Counted from the stretch's first letter, positions 44,390 to 55,665 are shown. The stretch is DNA of 64,000 nucleotides from Hemerocallis citrina (GCA_017893485.1 CM030361.1:138216461-138280460), one strand, 5' to 3'. A program made the numbers and translations. The notes: a model not told the origin generated them from the letters alone.

Positions 44390-44670
44390 TTTTCTGTCAT
44401 GGTGCATATTTTTAATTGATGTTCTCACATTTCTTGAAAAAAATATAGCTTTTTGAAGAATTGGATAAGTCAATATTGAGATATTTAAGGACAATAAAGA
44501 TAAAATTCTAAAAAACTGAAATAATTTAACGAATAATTGTTAAAAAGGTATCAAGAGGTATAGTGAATGAATTTTGATCTTAGCATGTATAATACATAAA
44601 TTTATATGCAGTTCACCCAACCAAATAACTCCAAATAAATTTATATGCAGTTCCGAATATGTGCTGTAGG
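44390..44670. repeat. Dispersed repeat, copy 2 (copy 1 at 34100-34370)
   Basis: See the copy at 34100. The order of matching blocks is the same, with small indels. Confidence 0.75.
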
Positions 44671-44784
44671 CACGTGCCCACGGGCATACCGAGTAATAAA
44701 ATAAAATAAAATAAAAATATGTTCCTTGATCTGCAGTCAAACTCGTATAGGTAATTAGGTATCCCATTGTTTCCAACTGTCACG

Positions 44785-45300
44785 ACTAAAACATATAGGC
44801 TTTCTACAACGGATTTATTATAGTATTTTAAGTGTTAATGCTGTTGAAAGTGATCTATAATAGCATTTATGAAGAAAATGCTGTCTTTGATCATTTTTAA
44901 AATTTATTCTTAGCTACGACAGCGTTTTTAAAATGCTGTATTTTTTTCAACGTTTTAGAAATGCTATAATATCCGTGAATAAACTGAAGTGGTAGGGGTA
45001 AAAAAGAAACTTTAACCCAAAAACCTAAATCATCTAAAATCCTCTCCCTCCCAGATCTAAATCCAAAACCATCGGTCCCTTTCACAAACCCTAGTCCAAA
45101 TCTCCAATCACTCACTCCCGCTCCCCGTTGATGGAAAGGAAGGCTGTCCTTCCACCGAGGAGGACCAATCTCAACCGTCCGATCGGAATCGGAGGAGATC
45201 AATCCTCCAACTACAACAATCTCTCTTCGTCATTGACTTCCTCATCCTCCTCCTCAACCCTCTCCACTTCACCCGCCCGATTTTTTACGGCACGTTAATG
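44785..45300. mobile_element. Possible CACTA-like left end with subterminal repeats
   Basis: CACGACTAAAACATATAGGC near 44781 could be a decayed CACTACTAAAA terminus. The next 180 bp have dyads around AGCATTT and AAATGCTGT, similar in kind to CACTA subterminal repeats. A right end was not found. A short minus-strand frame (45202-44897) reads PRWKDSLPFHQRG and is not recognised. Confidence 0.35.
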
Positions 45301-46624
45301 CCGTATTCAAGTGCCCCCGACCCCTCAGTAAGTAACCGAATAACTTTTCTACGGTTTCGTAGAAGATGGGATCTAGGGCTTGGAAGATTGTGGTCTGTTA
45401 GGGTTTTTTAAAATTTTGATTGGTGGAGTATAAATTGATTTTGTAGTTGATGGAATGCAATTGGGGAAAGAATTGAATTTTTTTACCAAAAAAGTGATTT
45501 TTTTAATATTAAAAGTTTGAATTAAACTGATCATTCAAGGAATTCAGAAACATTTACATTGCCTCATTCATAACCGCAGTTTCTGTTGCAATTCATTTCA
45601 TCTCCTCACAAGCCCTTGAGATAGATGGGTCCAGGATACTAATGAGATTTTATGGCAATATTGGAGAAGAATTCGATGAATTAATCACTTTTTAATTTCA
45701 ACTAAATTGTCTAATTCATTTTATTTTTGAGAATTTACCTCTTTCCTGAAGCTGCATGTACGAAATTTGCACACAAACTTTATACTCCACAATCTGATGC
45801 ATGCAAGAGCAGTGCTTCTTCCTAAAAGTTATGGTAGTTAACTCGTGTTTATTTTATAATAATCAAACTAAATAGTCTGTTAGCAAATGCATAAATTTAT
45901 GTACTGCAAATTCATATTTTTCTTCGGTACATAAATTTATGACATGGTAACAAAACCTAGCCAATTGTGTCGTTGATAAAAAAAATAAAACTATTTACAG
46001 TAACCATACTTAAATAAACCAATCAAGGAATTCAGTAAAAATATCAACAAAAGGACAAGGTAATTAAAATTTCTTACATCAGTACAAAACCACATGCTCA
46101 TACACATACATTTCATAAATCAAGATTGTTGGGTATTTTAAACATCATTCAAGAAATTCAGCGACATCAATACTAGCTCAATTATCCACTTGTCTTAGTT
46201 GCAATTCATTTTCTTTCATAACTCTTCAGAATTGAGATAGATAGGCCCAAGATACAGAAGAGAATTTATGGTAATGGTGAAAAATTTAATGAATTAATCG
46301 GTCTTTCTATTTCTGGGGTAATCTAATTCATCGCAACTGATTGAAATTTGGTTTATCACATTCAACGAATTTGATTTTCATTTTGAATTGTCGATTTTAA
46401 AATTTGACGTTGAAACAAAATTGAGAGTAGTACTCAACTAGTAATGCATCTATATCAATGATAGACTATTAGTTAAAACTTTTATATAAGAGATTTCAAG
46501 TCCAGCATTACATTAAGCTAGGTCTAATCTTAGATGATTTATGAACACCTATAGACATTCCTCTGAGTAGAATTGTATTAGAACGTTCTTATAATGGATT
46601 TGTTGCACACATTTGGAACACTTG
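45301..46624. other. AT-rich interval with an imperfect direct repeat
   Basis: 45530-45690 and 46130-46290 are diverged copies (CATTCAAG-AATTCAG, GTTGCAATTCATTT, TGAGATAGAT-GG, GAATTAATC). No gene is recognised. Confidence 0.5.
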
Positions 46625-46841
46625 GGCTGCGTTTGGTTCGTTGTTTTGAAAATTCATTTTAAACATAGTTTTTGAAAAAAATTTATAAAGTTGTTTTGGT
46701 GATTTTCGAAAACAGAGTATTGTTTGGTAAACTTTTTTCATAAAATAGTTTTTTCAAAATTAAAGTATAAAAGGCATTTGGTAAACTGTATACAGTGTGT
46801 ACGTATATATATAATCCATATTCATGTATAATAATAATAAC

Positions 46842-46872
<31 letters not shown>

Positions 46873-46876
46873 TATA

Positions 46877-46909
<33 letters not shown>

Positions 46910-47192
46910 TATATGTAACAATAATATATAATAAGTATATATATAACAATATATTATAATAATAGTATATTATATATTAATATATATAATAATATATAAT
47001 AGTAATATATCATAATAATAATATATAATAATAATATAATAAAATAAGAGTATATATAAAATAGTATATATAAAATAATAATATATTATAATAATAGTAT
47101 ATATAAAATAGTATATATGAAATAATAATATATTATAATAATATTATATATAAAATAGTATATATGAAATAATAATATTATTATAATAATAG

Positions 47193-47264
<72 letters not shown>

Positions 47265-47287
47265 TATGTACGAATAAATATAACAGT

Positions 47288-47322
<35 letters not shown>

Positions 47323-47603
47323 TATACATACTATTATATATACATACATACTGTATACATACTATATACGTACATAATGTATACATATATACATATACAA
47401 ATACAGTATGTTGGTTGAGAAATGAAAAAACTTATCTCAGAAAACAGGTTTTTTATGTTTTCTAAAAACGCATTTTAAAATGGCACATTTCGGAAAAAAT
47501 TTCAGAACCATTTTTTGCAAAAACACCTATCCAAACAAGATTTTTTCATTTTTAATTTTCAAAAAACTGAAAATAGTTTTTAAAATGCTATCCAAACACA
47601 GCC
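46625..47603. mobile_element. Tourist-like (PIF/Harbinger) element expanded by TAA repeats
   Basis: Ends GGCTGCGTTTGGTTCG and TATCCAAACACAGCC are inverted repeats of the kind seen in Tourist MITEs; the subterminal parts (GTTTTTGAAAA, ATTTTAAA) also pair. The flanking triplets TTG and TTC differ by one base. The centre (46826-47390) is a large ATA/TAA microsatellite with ATATAT and ACATAC stretches. Confidence 0.65.
46826..47390. repeat. (TAA)n / (TATA)n compound microsatellite
   Basis: Long perfect TAA runs are at about 46845-46870, 47185-47262 and 47299-47322, joined by ATATATAATAATAT variants. Frames across it are meaningless. Confidence 0.9.
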
Positions 47604-47767
47604 TTCATTGATGGGAGATCTCAACAAATAAGTTAGTTGACTTCAAATTAGAGATTCTGGTATAGTATGGCAGTATGACTTGTTTGCGTGTATGTAGATC
47701 AAAACCATTTTGCATGTCACTTGTTTTCCTTGGTTCTTTCTTAAACTACTAGACATGTGATTATATG

Positions 47768-47830
47768 ATTAGTAGGGCTGGCTCTGAGTTCTCAGGGGCC
47801 GAGGTGAACTCTCGAAATGATGCCCACATT
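47768..47830. mobile_element. hAT-like terminal fragment
   Basis: TAGGGCTGGCTCTGAG...GGGGCCGAGG resembles a plant hAT end. A related stretch (AGGGCCGGCCTGGAG) lies at about 61097. No opposite end was found for either. Confidence 0.35.
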
Positions 47831-48229
47831 TATTATAAAATAAAATATTTAAAAAAAAACAATGTATACAAAAAATTACACAATGTTCAAAGCATAATAT
47901 GCAAAATATATATCATCGAATAACTGAGAAGAAAGAGCCAAAGAGAGTTTGTTTTAAATGTGGGTTTCGGGTTTCGAATTGAGGATAAGAGTTTTGGGTT
48001 TGAATTTGAATGTGAGTTTCGAGTTTGAGTTTCTAATGATTTAAATGTGGATTTGTTTTTAAATCAACCAAATTTAAAGCCTTGAATTCAATCAAGTCCA
48101 AACCCAAATAATTTAAACAAAATTCTAAAGGCCCAAATATTTATTTATGGGTCCCCTAATAACAAAATTTTTTTGACGCACAAAATACGTGCATATATTT
48201 ACAATAATACTTACAATATCAGCTTGAGA

Positions 48230-48505
48230 AACGCCACTTGAATTTATATTCTCTACTTGACGAAGTGCACCCCGAAATTTGCTAACTACGGACATCAAAT
48301 CGGACATACGGTTGGAAAGAAACTTCGACGTTCGCTGAGATTGTGGAGGCTCACCAATACTGAATTTTGCAGTAACTCGTTGTCATAACTTATCTCCTTT
48401 TTTATTTATACCGATAATAGTTGCTTGAGAAGTGTCAAGATAAGCATGACATAATTCTATATCCTCCGATTCTGAGTAATTTTCCTTTCTTACAAATGCC
48501 ATAAC
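48230..48505 (-). pseudogene. Myb/SANT-like exon ('GST T3-like' / Harbinger-associated type), broken
   Basis: On the minus strand an exon-like stretch reads ESEDIELCHAYLDTSQATII, then a TGA where WQRV is expected, then QRVTAKFSIG, RTSKFLSNRMSDLMSVVSKF and ENINSSGVSQADI before a GTAAGT donor. The LSNR...SKFRG pattern is typical of plant proteins annotated as glutathione S-transferase T3-like, which carry a SANT-like DNA-binding domain and are found with PIF/Harbinger transposons. The single stop and missing remainder make it a remnant. It lies 410 bp from a Harbinger-like element but outside its TIRs. Confidence 0.65.
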
Positions 48506-48918
48506 TTGTTTTTTTTAGTAATTGTAATGTAACACTCCCCTCCTTTTATGGTGAGGCTTACAAAGATTCCTGACAAAATTTTTGACGAGATTCCTGACGG
48601 ATTTTTTGATTTGAATAACTTTGTACTTTTTTCCTACTGGTTTTTTTAACGAGGTCATCAATAATTATATTATATCTTTCTTCGTAAGTGTATTATCTAT
48701 TTCTAATTAATTTTATTATAACTTTTTAATTATTTGCATTATTTTTTTCATTCAAAAAATTAGTTTTATACCCAAAAAAATTACAAACAAAATATTTGAA
48801 ACCCAAAATCGAGATACTATTGGAGCCTCACATTTAAAACCCCAAACCAAAATAGCATATTCCAAAAAATATACTAAAATGGCACAAAATGGAGATGGAG
48901 ATGGAGTTCTATTTCTTA

Positions 48919-50082
48919 GAGCATCTGTAGTCGTTTAAAGTCATTTTTTTTTGCATATTTGGCATATAGCAATAGCAAAAATAGCTTTTGTCTGTAGTCG
49001 TTATTAGCCAAAATTTGGCTTTTCGAAATCTTAATTGGATGGACGGTTATTATCTCCCGTCCGACGTTTTTTTTTAAAAAAAAATCCTTAAAAAAAATTC
49101 ACATGAGGCTTGATTGTGACATTTTAAAATAATAATAATAATAATAAAATAAAAAAAAATGTTCCCAGCAGCCTAGGACGGAAGATAATATCTCTTTTGA
49201 AATTTTTTTTAAAGTTTTGATTATGGGACGGTAAATTATGTACCATACAAGAAAAAAATTAAAAAAAATTTCGAACGGGATATTATTTCCAGTCCGATTT
49301 TTTTTTAATTTAAAAAAAAATTCTGACGAGATATTATTTCTCGTCCGATTATTTTATTATTAAAAAAATTTAAGACGGTAAATTATACACCGTCCGATGC
49401 ACAAACGGAAAATAATGTTTCGTCGGGCTATTTTATCAATTTAGCCTAAATCGTCTGCCAAATATAGCTCGCTACTGTTCCCCAAAATCTAAATTTTGGC
49501 AAAATAGCCAACGACTACAGCACCATTTCAAGCCAAAATTTGCATTTTTCTGCTAAATAGCCAACGACTACTAGCATTGGTATCGGGTCGGGTCGGGTCC
49601 TTCACTACCCGGACCGGGACACGGACCCGGTCCCCTACGGGTCCAAAAATTAGACCTAAGGACCAGTTCCGGTTCCAGGTTTGGGTCTAATTAAAATATT
49701 CCTACCCGTTCGGGTATGAGCGGGAGTGTGAGCGGCGAGCGAAGGCGGCAAGTGGAGAATTTAGAATAGAGGAGAGAAGAAAAATGTATGAGTTTTGAGT
49801 TTGGTAGAGAAAGATTTAGAATTGAGGAGGAAAGAGGGGAGGGATGAGGATAGAATATTTATTTTTATGTTGATTTTTTGGGTTTTTTTAAATGGGTCCG
49901 GGTCGGGTCTCTTTTGAGCAGACCCGGACCCGAACCCGAAAGTACAACGGGTCCCTTTTTAGGACCCGGACCCGGACCCGGACCCGGACCTGGATAGGCC
50001 GGGTCGGTTCCGGTCCAATGTCGGGTCCGAGTCTGATCCGGGTTTCGGATATTTATACCAATGCTAACGACTACAGATGCTC
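48919..50082. mobile_element. PIF/Harbinger-like element with nested hAT, TSD TTA
   Basis: Ends GAGCATCTGTAGTCGTTT and AACGACTACAGATGCTC, flanked by TTA (48916-48918 and 50083-50085). Dyads such as GACGGGATAT...ATTTCCAGTCC, GACGAGATAT...ATTTCTCGTCC and GACGGTAAAT...TACACCGTCC lie at 49200-49440. A 495-bp hAT MITE sits close to the right end. Without it the element is about 660 bp. Confidence 0.87.
49572..50066. mobile_element. hAT-type MITE nested in the Harbinger-like element, TSD ACGACTAC
   Basis: TIRs TAGCATTGGTAT and ATACCAATGCTA are perfect inverses. ACGACTAC flanks both sides (49564-49571 and 50067-50074), a perfect 8-bp TSD cut out of the Harbinger TIR. The interior has GGACCC/GGGTCC repeats and a GAGA-rich part, like the MITE at 18224-18762. 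Confidence 0.92.
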
Positions 50083-50226
50083 TTAGTCTTCAGATTTAAT
50101 ATCTGGAGACCTCTCTCCCCTCCATCTTCTTCTTTTCTCCAAGTCTCCCTTCCTCCCCTGGGGGGGGGGGGGGGGGACGAAAGAAAGAATGGGTGAAGAA
50201 GAAATGGGGTTTGGGTTTCCTTGTTG

Positions 50227-50249
50227 ATGCCGAGAGAGATCGAGGTCAT
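50227..50249 (+). CDS. Short frame interrupted by the Copia insertion (first part)
   Basis: A pyrimidine-rich stretch (50105-50155) and a G-run precede ATG 50227. The frame MPREIEVI runs into the Copia TSD. If the Copia element and one TSD are removed, it continues at 54973-55026 as DLVNFLVGFLRRALSDKG to a TGA, giving 26 codons. AAGGG|GTGAGC at the end is also a good splice donor, so this may be a first exon. I do not recognise it; a chance frame is quite possible. Confidence 0.25.
50245..50249. repeat. TSD GTCAT, left copy (Copia)
   Basis: GTCAT precedes TGTTAGACTG at 50250 and is found again at 54968-54972 after the G-run that ends the right LTR. Confidence 0.75.
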
Positions 50250-50469
50250 TGTTAGACTGTACATATTCTCCATGCAGCAGTTACCTTAGTTGTAGGCAGC
50301 CATTACTCTCATATATCCTTTATTGTATGCAGTTACCTTAGTTATAGCCATTACCTTAATTATAGGCAGCAGTTACCTTAGTTGTACCCTTAATTCCAGC
50401 ATTGTACAAGTATATATTGACAAGATGAATGAGAAGCAGGGGGGACATTCACAAAAACAATTACCTTCA
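50250..50469 (+). repeat. Copia 5' LTR
   Basis: Starts TGTTAGACTGTACATATTC and ends ...ACAATTACCTTCA directly before the primer-binding site. It contains repeated CAGTTACCTTAGTTGTAGGC units. Confidence 0.85.
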
Positions 50470-50481
50470 TGGTATCAGAGC
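50470..50481 (+). other. Primer-binding site for initiator Met-tRNA
   Basis: TGGTATCAGAGC immediately follows the 5' LTR and is the standard plant Copia PBS, complementary to the 3' end of initiator methionine tRNA. Confidence 0.9.
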
Positions 50482-50631
50482 ACAGCTGGGGTAGGGAAGT
50501 CGACGGGGGGTGCTAGGAGGGGGTCGCCGGAGTGTTCACCGGAGAAGAAGGTCGAGATTGGGGGTTCTGGTTGCAAATCGAGGAGAGAGAAACCAAGGAG
50601 GAGAGAGAAAAAGGAGAGAGCATAGCTATCA

Positions 50632-52060
50632 AGTTCTTAATGAGTTTAGGAGCATGTAGGACATTGGTTAATGTTAACGGTGGATGTGGTGATGTAAGGG
50701 AAAATTGTCCATAACCACGAATTGGAATTTCTTGTCCACTGCCAACAATAATATTCTTATTATTGCTCATATTAAAATAAGATGAGAGAGTATCTTGAGA
50801 TGCTGTCATATGGGAGGTTGCACCAGTGTCCATGTAACAGTTTTCATCAGGAGCATTGATAGACATGGTGTGCATGACAGCTTCAATGTCGATAGGTGCG
50901 TATGTAGAAGGAGGAGGCCCTTGAACACTATAAGCTTGCTGTGAGCAATTTCCAAGAAGACCGGGATAACAAGCAGGAGGAGGCCTGGCGGTGCCCATGA
51001 ACCCCATGCCGGGTACTGTGCCCATGGTGGCTGCTGCTGCTAGGGGCGTGGTTGCTGTGGTCCCTGCTGCTAGTGACCACCACCACAGTGGTTGCTGCCA
51101 CCATGGCCTTTACCTCGACCACCATGATTTTTCGCACGATTGTTGTTGCGGTTTGGATCCCATTTGTGGTCATTATGGTTGCGGTTTGCTGCAGTACCAG
51201 AACGTGAGCCCCTTCCATAACCTTGGGTATCATAGGTTGAAGAGGAATTGGTGGTGAGCATGGCTGTGCTGGCGGTGCTTGTAGCTAGGGCTGCAATCGA
51301 GCCGAGCCGAGCCGAATACCTTCAGGCTCGAGCTTAGCTCGTTTACGAAACGAGCTCAGTTTTGAGCTCGATCTCAGCTCAAGCTCGGTTCGAGATGAGC
51401 TTTGACCGTATTCGAGCCAAATAGCTCGCAAGCTTAGCCTAAAAAAACCCAAGCTCAAGCTCGACTCGTTTACGAAACGAGCTCAGTTTTGAGCTCTAGC
51501 TCGGTTCGAGCCGAGCTTTGACCGAGTTCAAGCCGAATAGCTCGCGAATAGCTCGATTCGTTTGCAGCCCTACTCGTAGTGGCCGCGGCCTGCTTCGATT
51601 TGCGGGTTTCTTTGAGGATTAGCCTCGAACGTGCCTCATAAAAAGGAGGCAATGGATCACTTTGCTGAATGATCGTAGCAACACCATCATAACTTTCATT
51701 CAAACCCGCAATTAATTGAAGAACTAACCTTTGATTTGAAACTGGTGCACCAACATTAGATAGTTGATCGGATATCATCTTGAGTTCTTAGCAATAAGCC
51801 GAGATGTTGGGAAAATCATCTATATAAACGTGAGTGAATTGATTTTCCAGATAAACAGCACGTGAATTTTTGTTATCCTGGAAAATATTTTGTAATCGCT
51901 CCCATGCTTGTTGTGCAGTAGAATCCGGCTCCAAGATGGTCTGCAAAAGATCGTTCGAATTCGTGCCATAAATCCATTGGAGGACTATAGCATCCAATCG
52001 TGACCAAAGATCTTCATCTTTTTCGATTTCCTTCAACCTTTGCAGCTCTTTCTCCTATTT
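50632..52060 (-). pseudogene. Copia gag and protease, inverted block
   Basis: Read on the minus strand: gag (from about 52060) [54 protein letters not shown], typical of the UBN2/Copia gag family that packages RNA. A hAT MITE (51286-51572) interrupts it. A Gly/His-rich basic stretch follows, then protease: MDTGATSHMTAS with the DTGA active-site motif, and TNVLHAPKLIKNLI, after which homology stops. The gag N-terminus and the pre-integrase linker are missing at the two break points, so the inversion came with deletions. A stop separates the two gag halves (near 51785). Confidence 0.88.
51286..51572. mobile_element. hAT-type MITE in the Copia gag, 287 bp
   Basis: Ends TAGGGCTGCAATCGAG and GTTTGCAGCCCTA are inverses. 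The flanking 8-mers CTTGTAGC and CTCGTAGT agree at six positions. The interior is GAGCTCGAGC-rich, with an internal duplication (CGTTTACGAAACGAGCTCAG twice). Confidence 0.85.
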
Positions 52061-52065
52061 TATAG

Positions 52066-54780
52066 TATAATCATTTGGGGCACCCGGGAGCACCTGTTTT
52101 ACGCTCTCTTAGGAATAATAAGTTTATTATTTGCAAACCCTTTTCATGTTCTTTTGTTTGTGAATCATGTGTTTTTGGGAAACATGTTAAGTTGCCATTT
52201 TATCCACCATCATCATGCACTACAATGCCATTTGATATTTTGCATAGTGATTTGTGGACATCTCCTATTTTAAGTTCGGCAGGACATCAATATTATATTC
52301 TTTTCTTAGATAATTACATTAATTTCTTATGGACATTTCCCATCGGAAGAAAATCACAAGTCTATTCCATTTTCTTATCTTTTACTACTTTCATTCGGAC
52401 CCAATTTGAGAAGAATATTAAGTGTTTTCAATGTGATAATAGGAGGGAATATGATAATGAGCCATTCAAACTCTTCTGTCACAAACACGGTATGATCTTT
52501 CGCTTTTCATGCCCTCACACTTCTCCACAAAATGGAAAAGCCGAACGAAAAATACGAGCTATAAACAACTTGATCCGCACCCTTCTTACCCATTCCTCTA
52601 TGCCTCCATCATTTTGGCATCACGCTCTACAAATGGCAACCTACCTCTTAATCATTCTCCCTAGCAAGATTCTCCAAAATTATTTTCCCACTCAACTCCT
52701 TTATCACCTGGATCCTTCCTAAACTCACTTACGGGTCTTTGGTTGTTTGTGCTATCCTCTTATCCCTTCCACCACAATAAATAAACTCCAAGCTCGATCC
52801 ACTCTGTGTGTCTTTTTGGGATACCCTCCCAATCAAAGGGAATATAAATGTTATGATTTGTCTAGCCGAAAAATTATTATTACTAGGCATGTCCAATTTG
52901 ATGAGTCCCAATTTCTATTTGCCAAGCTGCATACCCCTTCTACATACACCTATGACTTTTTGGATGATGGTTTACATCCTCTTTTACATCATCATTTCCA
53001 AACTCCCAATGCCACCTCTCCTCAGCCCACAACTCAGCTCCCATTGCCGCAATCCGCAGCAGCCTTACCCACCATTGATTTTGGAACTTCCCCCACTGCC
53101 CAACTACCACATAGCCCAAATCAGACCCAACTTCCCCCAGCACCATTTAGATCCATGGCAACCCACAGCATGCACGGGATTTTTAAACCCAAGCGTCAAT
53201 TCAATTTGACGTCTTCAGTCACACCGTCCCTTATTCCCCGTAACCCGAAAGCTGCATTGTCCGACCCGAATTGGAAAGCGGCCATGTTAGATGAATTTAA
53301 TGCTCTTATTAAAAATAAGATGTGGGAGTTAGTGCCCCATCCATCTGATGTTAATATCATTCGTTCTATGTAGATTTTTCGTCATAAAAAGAAATCTGAT
53401 GGTGCTTTTGAGCGGCACAAAGCCCGTTTTGTTGGTGATGGCAGGTCTCAACAGGTTGGTGTAGATTGTGATGAAACTTTTAGCCCAGTGGTGAAGCCAA
53501 CTACCATTCGAACTGTCCTCTGTATAGCTCTGTCTAAATCATGGTCCATTCATCAGCTGGATGTCAAAAATACATTCTTGCATGGTCAGCTTCTTGAAAC
53601 AGTTTATATGCATCAGCCTATAGGATTTAGGGATCCAGTTCATCCGGACTATGTGTGCTTGTTGAAGAAATCTCTTTATGGTCTGAAATAGGCCCCTTAT
53701 GCCTGGTACCAACGGTTTGCTGATTTTGTTTCCACCATTAGTTTCTCACATAGCAAATCCGATCATTCACTATTTATTTATTGCAAGGGCAATGACATGT
53801 CATATATTCTTCTCTATGTTGACGACATCATTCTTACTGCCTCATCTGATGCTCTTCATCACTCTATTATGTCACTCCTTGCTTCTGAATTTGCTATGAA
53901 GGATTTGGGACCTCTGAGCTATTTTTTGGGCATTGCCGTTACGAGACATGCAAGCGGGTTATTTCTTTGTCAACGTAAGTATGCAGAGGAGATTATTGAA
54001 CAAGCTGGCATGACCTCTTGTAAGCCTGCACCCACACCAGTGGATACTAAATCTAAACTAAGTGTCTCTTCGGTTTCTCCTTATGAAGACCCCACACACT
54101 ATCGCAGTTTAGCTGGAGCACTGCAGTATCTTACTTTCACGAGATCAGATATATCCTATGCTGTGCAACATGTATGTTTACATGTGCATGACCCGAAGGA
54201 TGTACATATGAATGCTCTTAAAAGAATTCTGCGATACGTTCAAGACACTCTTGCTTTTGGCTTGCACCTTTACAAGTCTTCAGTTTCTGGTCTCATCTCT
54301 TACACTGATGCTGATTGGGGTGGATGCCCTGATACTAGACGATCCACCTCTGGATATTGTGTCTTTCTTGGGGAAAACCTGATTTCTTGGTTTTCTAAGC
54401 GGCAACCCAGTCTATCTCGGTCTAGTGCTGAAGCCGAATATAGAGGGGTCGCAAATGTTGTCTCCGAATCCTGTTGGATCCGCACTCTTCTTTTGGAGCT
54501 TCATTCGCCGATCCACAAGGCTACATTAGTTTACTGTGACAATGTTAGTGCAATATATCTATCAGGAAATCCCATTCAACATCAACGCACTAAACATAAT
54601 GAAATGGATATACTCTTCGTACGAGAGAAAGTTGCCCGTGGCCAGGTTCGTGTCCTTCATGTTCCGGCCCGCTATCAAATTGCTGACATATTAACTAACG
54701 GCCTACCGCGCATACTATTTGATGATTTTCGGGACAGTCTCAGCATACGGGAACCTCCAGCTTCGACTGGGGGAGTGTGT
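52066..54780 (+). pseudogene. Copia integrase, reverse transcriptase and RNase H
   Basis: Integrase starts at HLGHPGAPVLRSL and has CESCVFGKHVKLPF, the first catalytic Asp in HSDLWTSP and the Glu in NGKAERKIRAINNL. A frameshift occurs near 52720. The RT (RVT_2) part reads WKAAMLDEFNALIKNKMWEL, a TAG near 53371, DVKNTFLHGQL, a TAG at 53689 in place of the Q of LKQAP, and the YVDD catalytic motif at about 53815. RNase H has YTDADWGGCPDTRRSTSGY and SSAEAEYRGVANVV, and it ends shortly before the polypurine tract. The order INT-RT-RH is the Copia order. Stops and a shift inactivate it. Confidence 0.92.
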
Positions 54781-54967
54781 TAGACTGTACATATTCTCCA
54801 TACAACAGTTACCTCAGTTGTAGGCAGCCATAACTCTCATATATCTTTTATCGTATGCAGTTACCTTAGTTATAGTCATTACCTTAATTATAGGAAACAG
54901 TTACCTTAGTTGTAGCCTTAATTTCAGCATTGTATAAGTATATATTGACAAGATGAAGGGGGGGGGG
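54778..54967 (+). repeat. Copia 3' LTR, shortened at a G-run
   Basis: Matches the 5' LTR up to GACAAGATGAA and then runs into about a dozen G's before GTCAT. The last 30 bp or so of the 5' LTR (GAGAAGC...TTACCTTCA) are absent, so the 3' end has been deleted or slipped at the G-run. Confidence 0.75.
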
Positions 54968-54972
54968 GTCAT

Positions 54973-55665
54973 CGACCTGGTCAATTTCCTCGTTGGCTTT
55001 TTAAGGAGAGCTCTGTCTGATAAGGGGTGAGCACGCGGATGGAAGATGATGAAAGCCCATTCGGTTCTGGGTTGTGGATTAGTGGTTGTTGCTGCTACCA
55101 GGTTCATGTGAGATGTTTCCATTTTGTTTGTTCCCAGTGTGGTTCATTAAATTCTGGCAACAAGGAAGTCGTGCCCTGGTGATGAATACTTCTGTCAATG
55201 GGTAAATGTGGTTCGCTGCATACTTTGTTTCTTTCCTCTACCCAATCCCAATGTGTTGTAAGTTGCCAATCACTTTTAAGTGATATCAAGAAGAAGAAAC
55301 TCATGCTCTGGTTTAACAAATACTGGGTGAAATAGGTTTGATGCACAAGCCAGGTCATATATGTTCTTATCAAAGAAACAAGGCAGTGAAAAGGGAAAAC
55401 TAAATAATGAGCACAGAATACTTGGAAGAACCAGCGAAGAGGTTTATGGGAAGCTATCAGTTTGTCGACAATCCCAATTTAATTCTTGAAACAACTTTAC
55501 CTGACTCTTTTTATTTATAATAAAAAAATTATATTCTAAACCCCAAATTAAGGCCAACATTTTAGCAAAATAGAGTGCTTGAGAGAAGAGAAAATAAAAT
55601 AGTTAAATGGAGAAGTTGGATCTAAAAGATAATCATCTTTAGAAATTGCGCATTTAAATGTTTCT
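54973..55665. other. Interval between Copia and LINE 2
   Basis: It starts with the second half of the short frame noted at 50227. No other gene or repeat is recognised. The sequence is less AT-rich than its surroundings up to about 55420, which fits old genic DNA. Confidence 0.35.

Larger units (their letters stand above)
50250..54967 (+). mobile_element. Copia LTR retrotransposon with an inverted gag-protease block
   Basis: Two LTRs (50250-50469 and 54778-54967), a primer-binding site TGGTATCAGAGC, a polypurine tract (TGGGGGAGTG) and GTCAT on both sides define one insertion. Between them, gag and protease read on the minus strand (52060-50632) while integrase, RT and RNase H read on the plus strand (52066-54780). 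Over the first 176 bp the LTRs differ at about 12 positions by eye, mostly transitions, so the element is old. A hAT MITE has landed in the inverted block. Confidence 0.92.

Noticed and set aside
46683..46949. Ile/Leu/Tyr-rich frame
   Set aside because: Translation of the TAA microsatellite.
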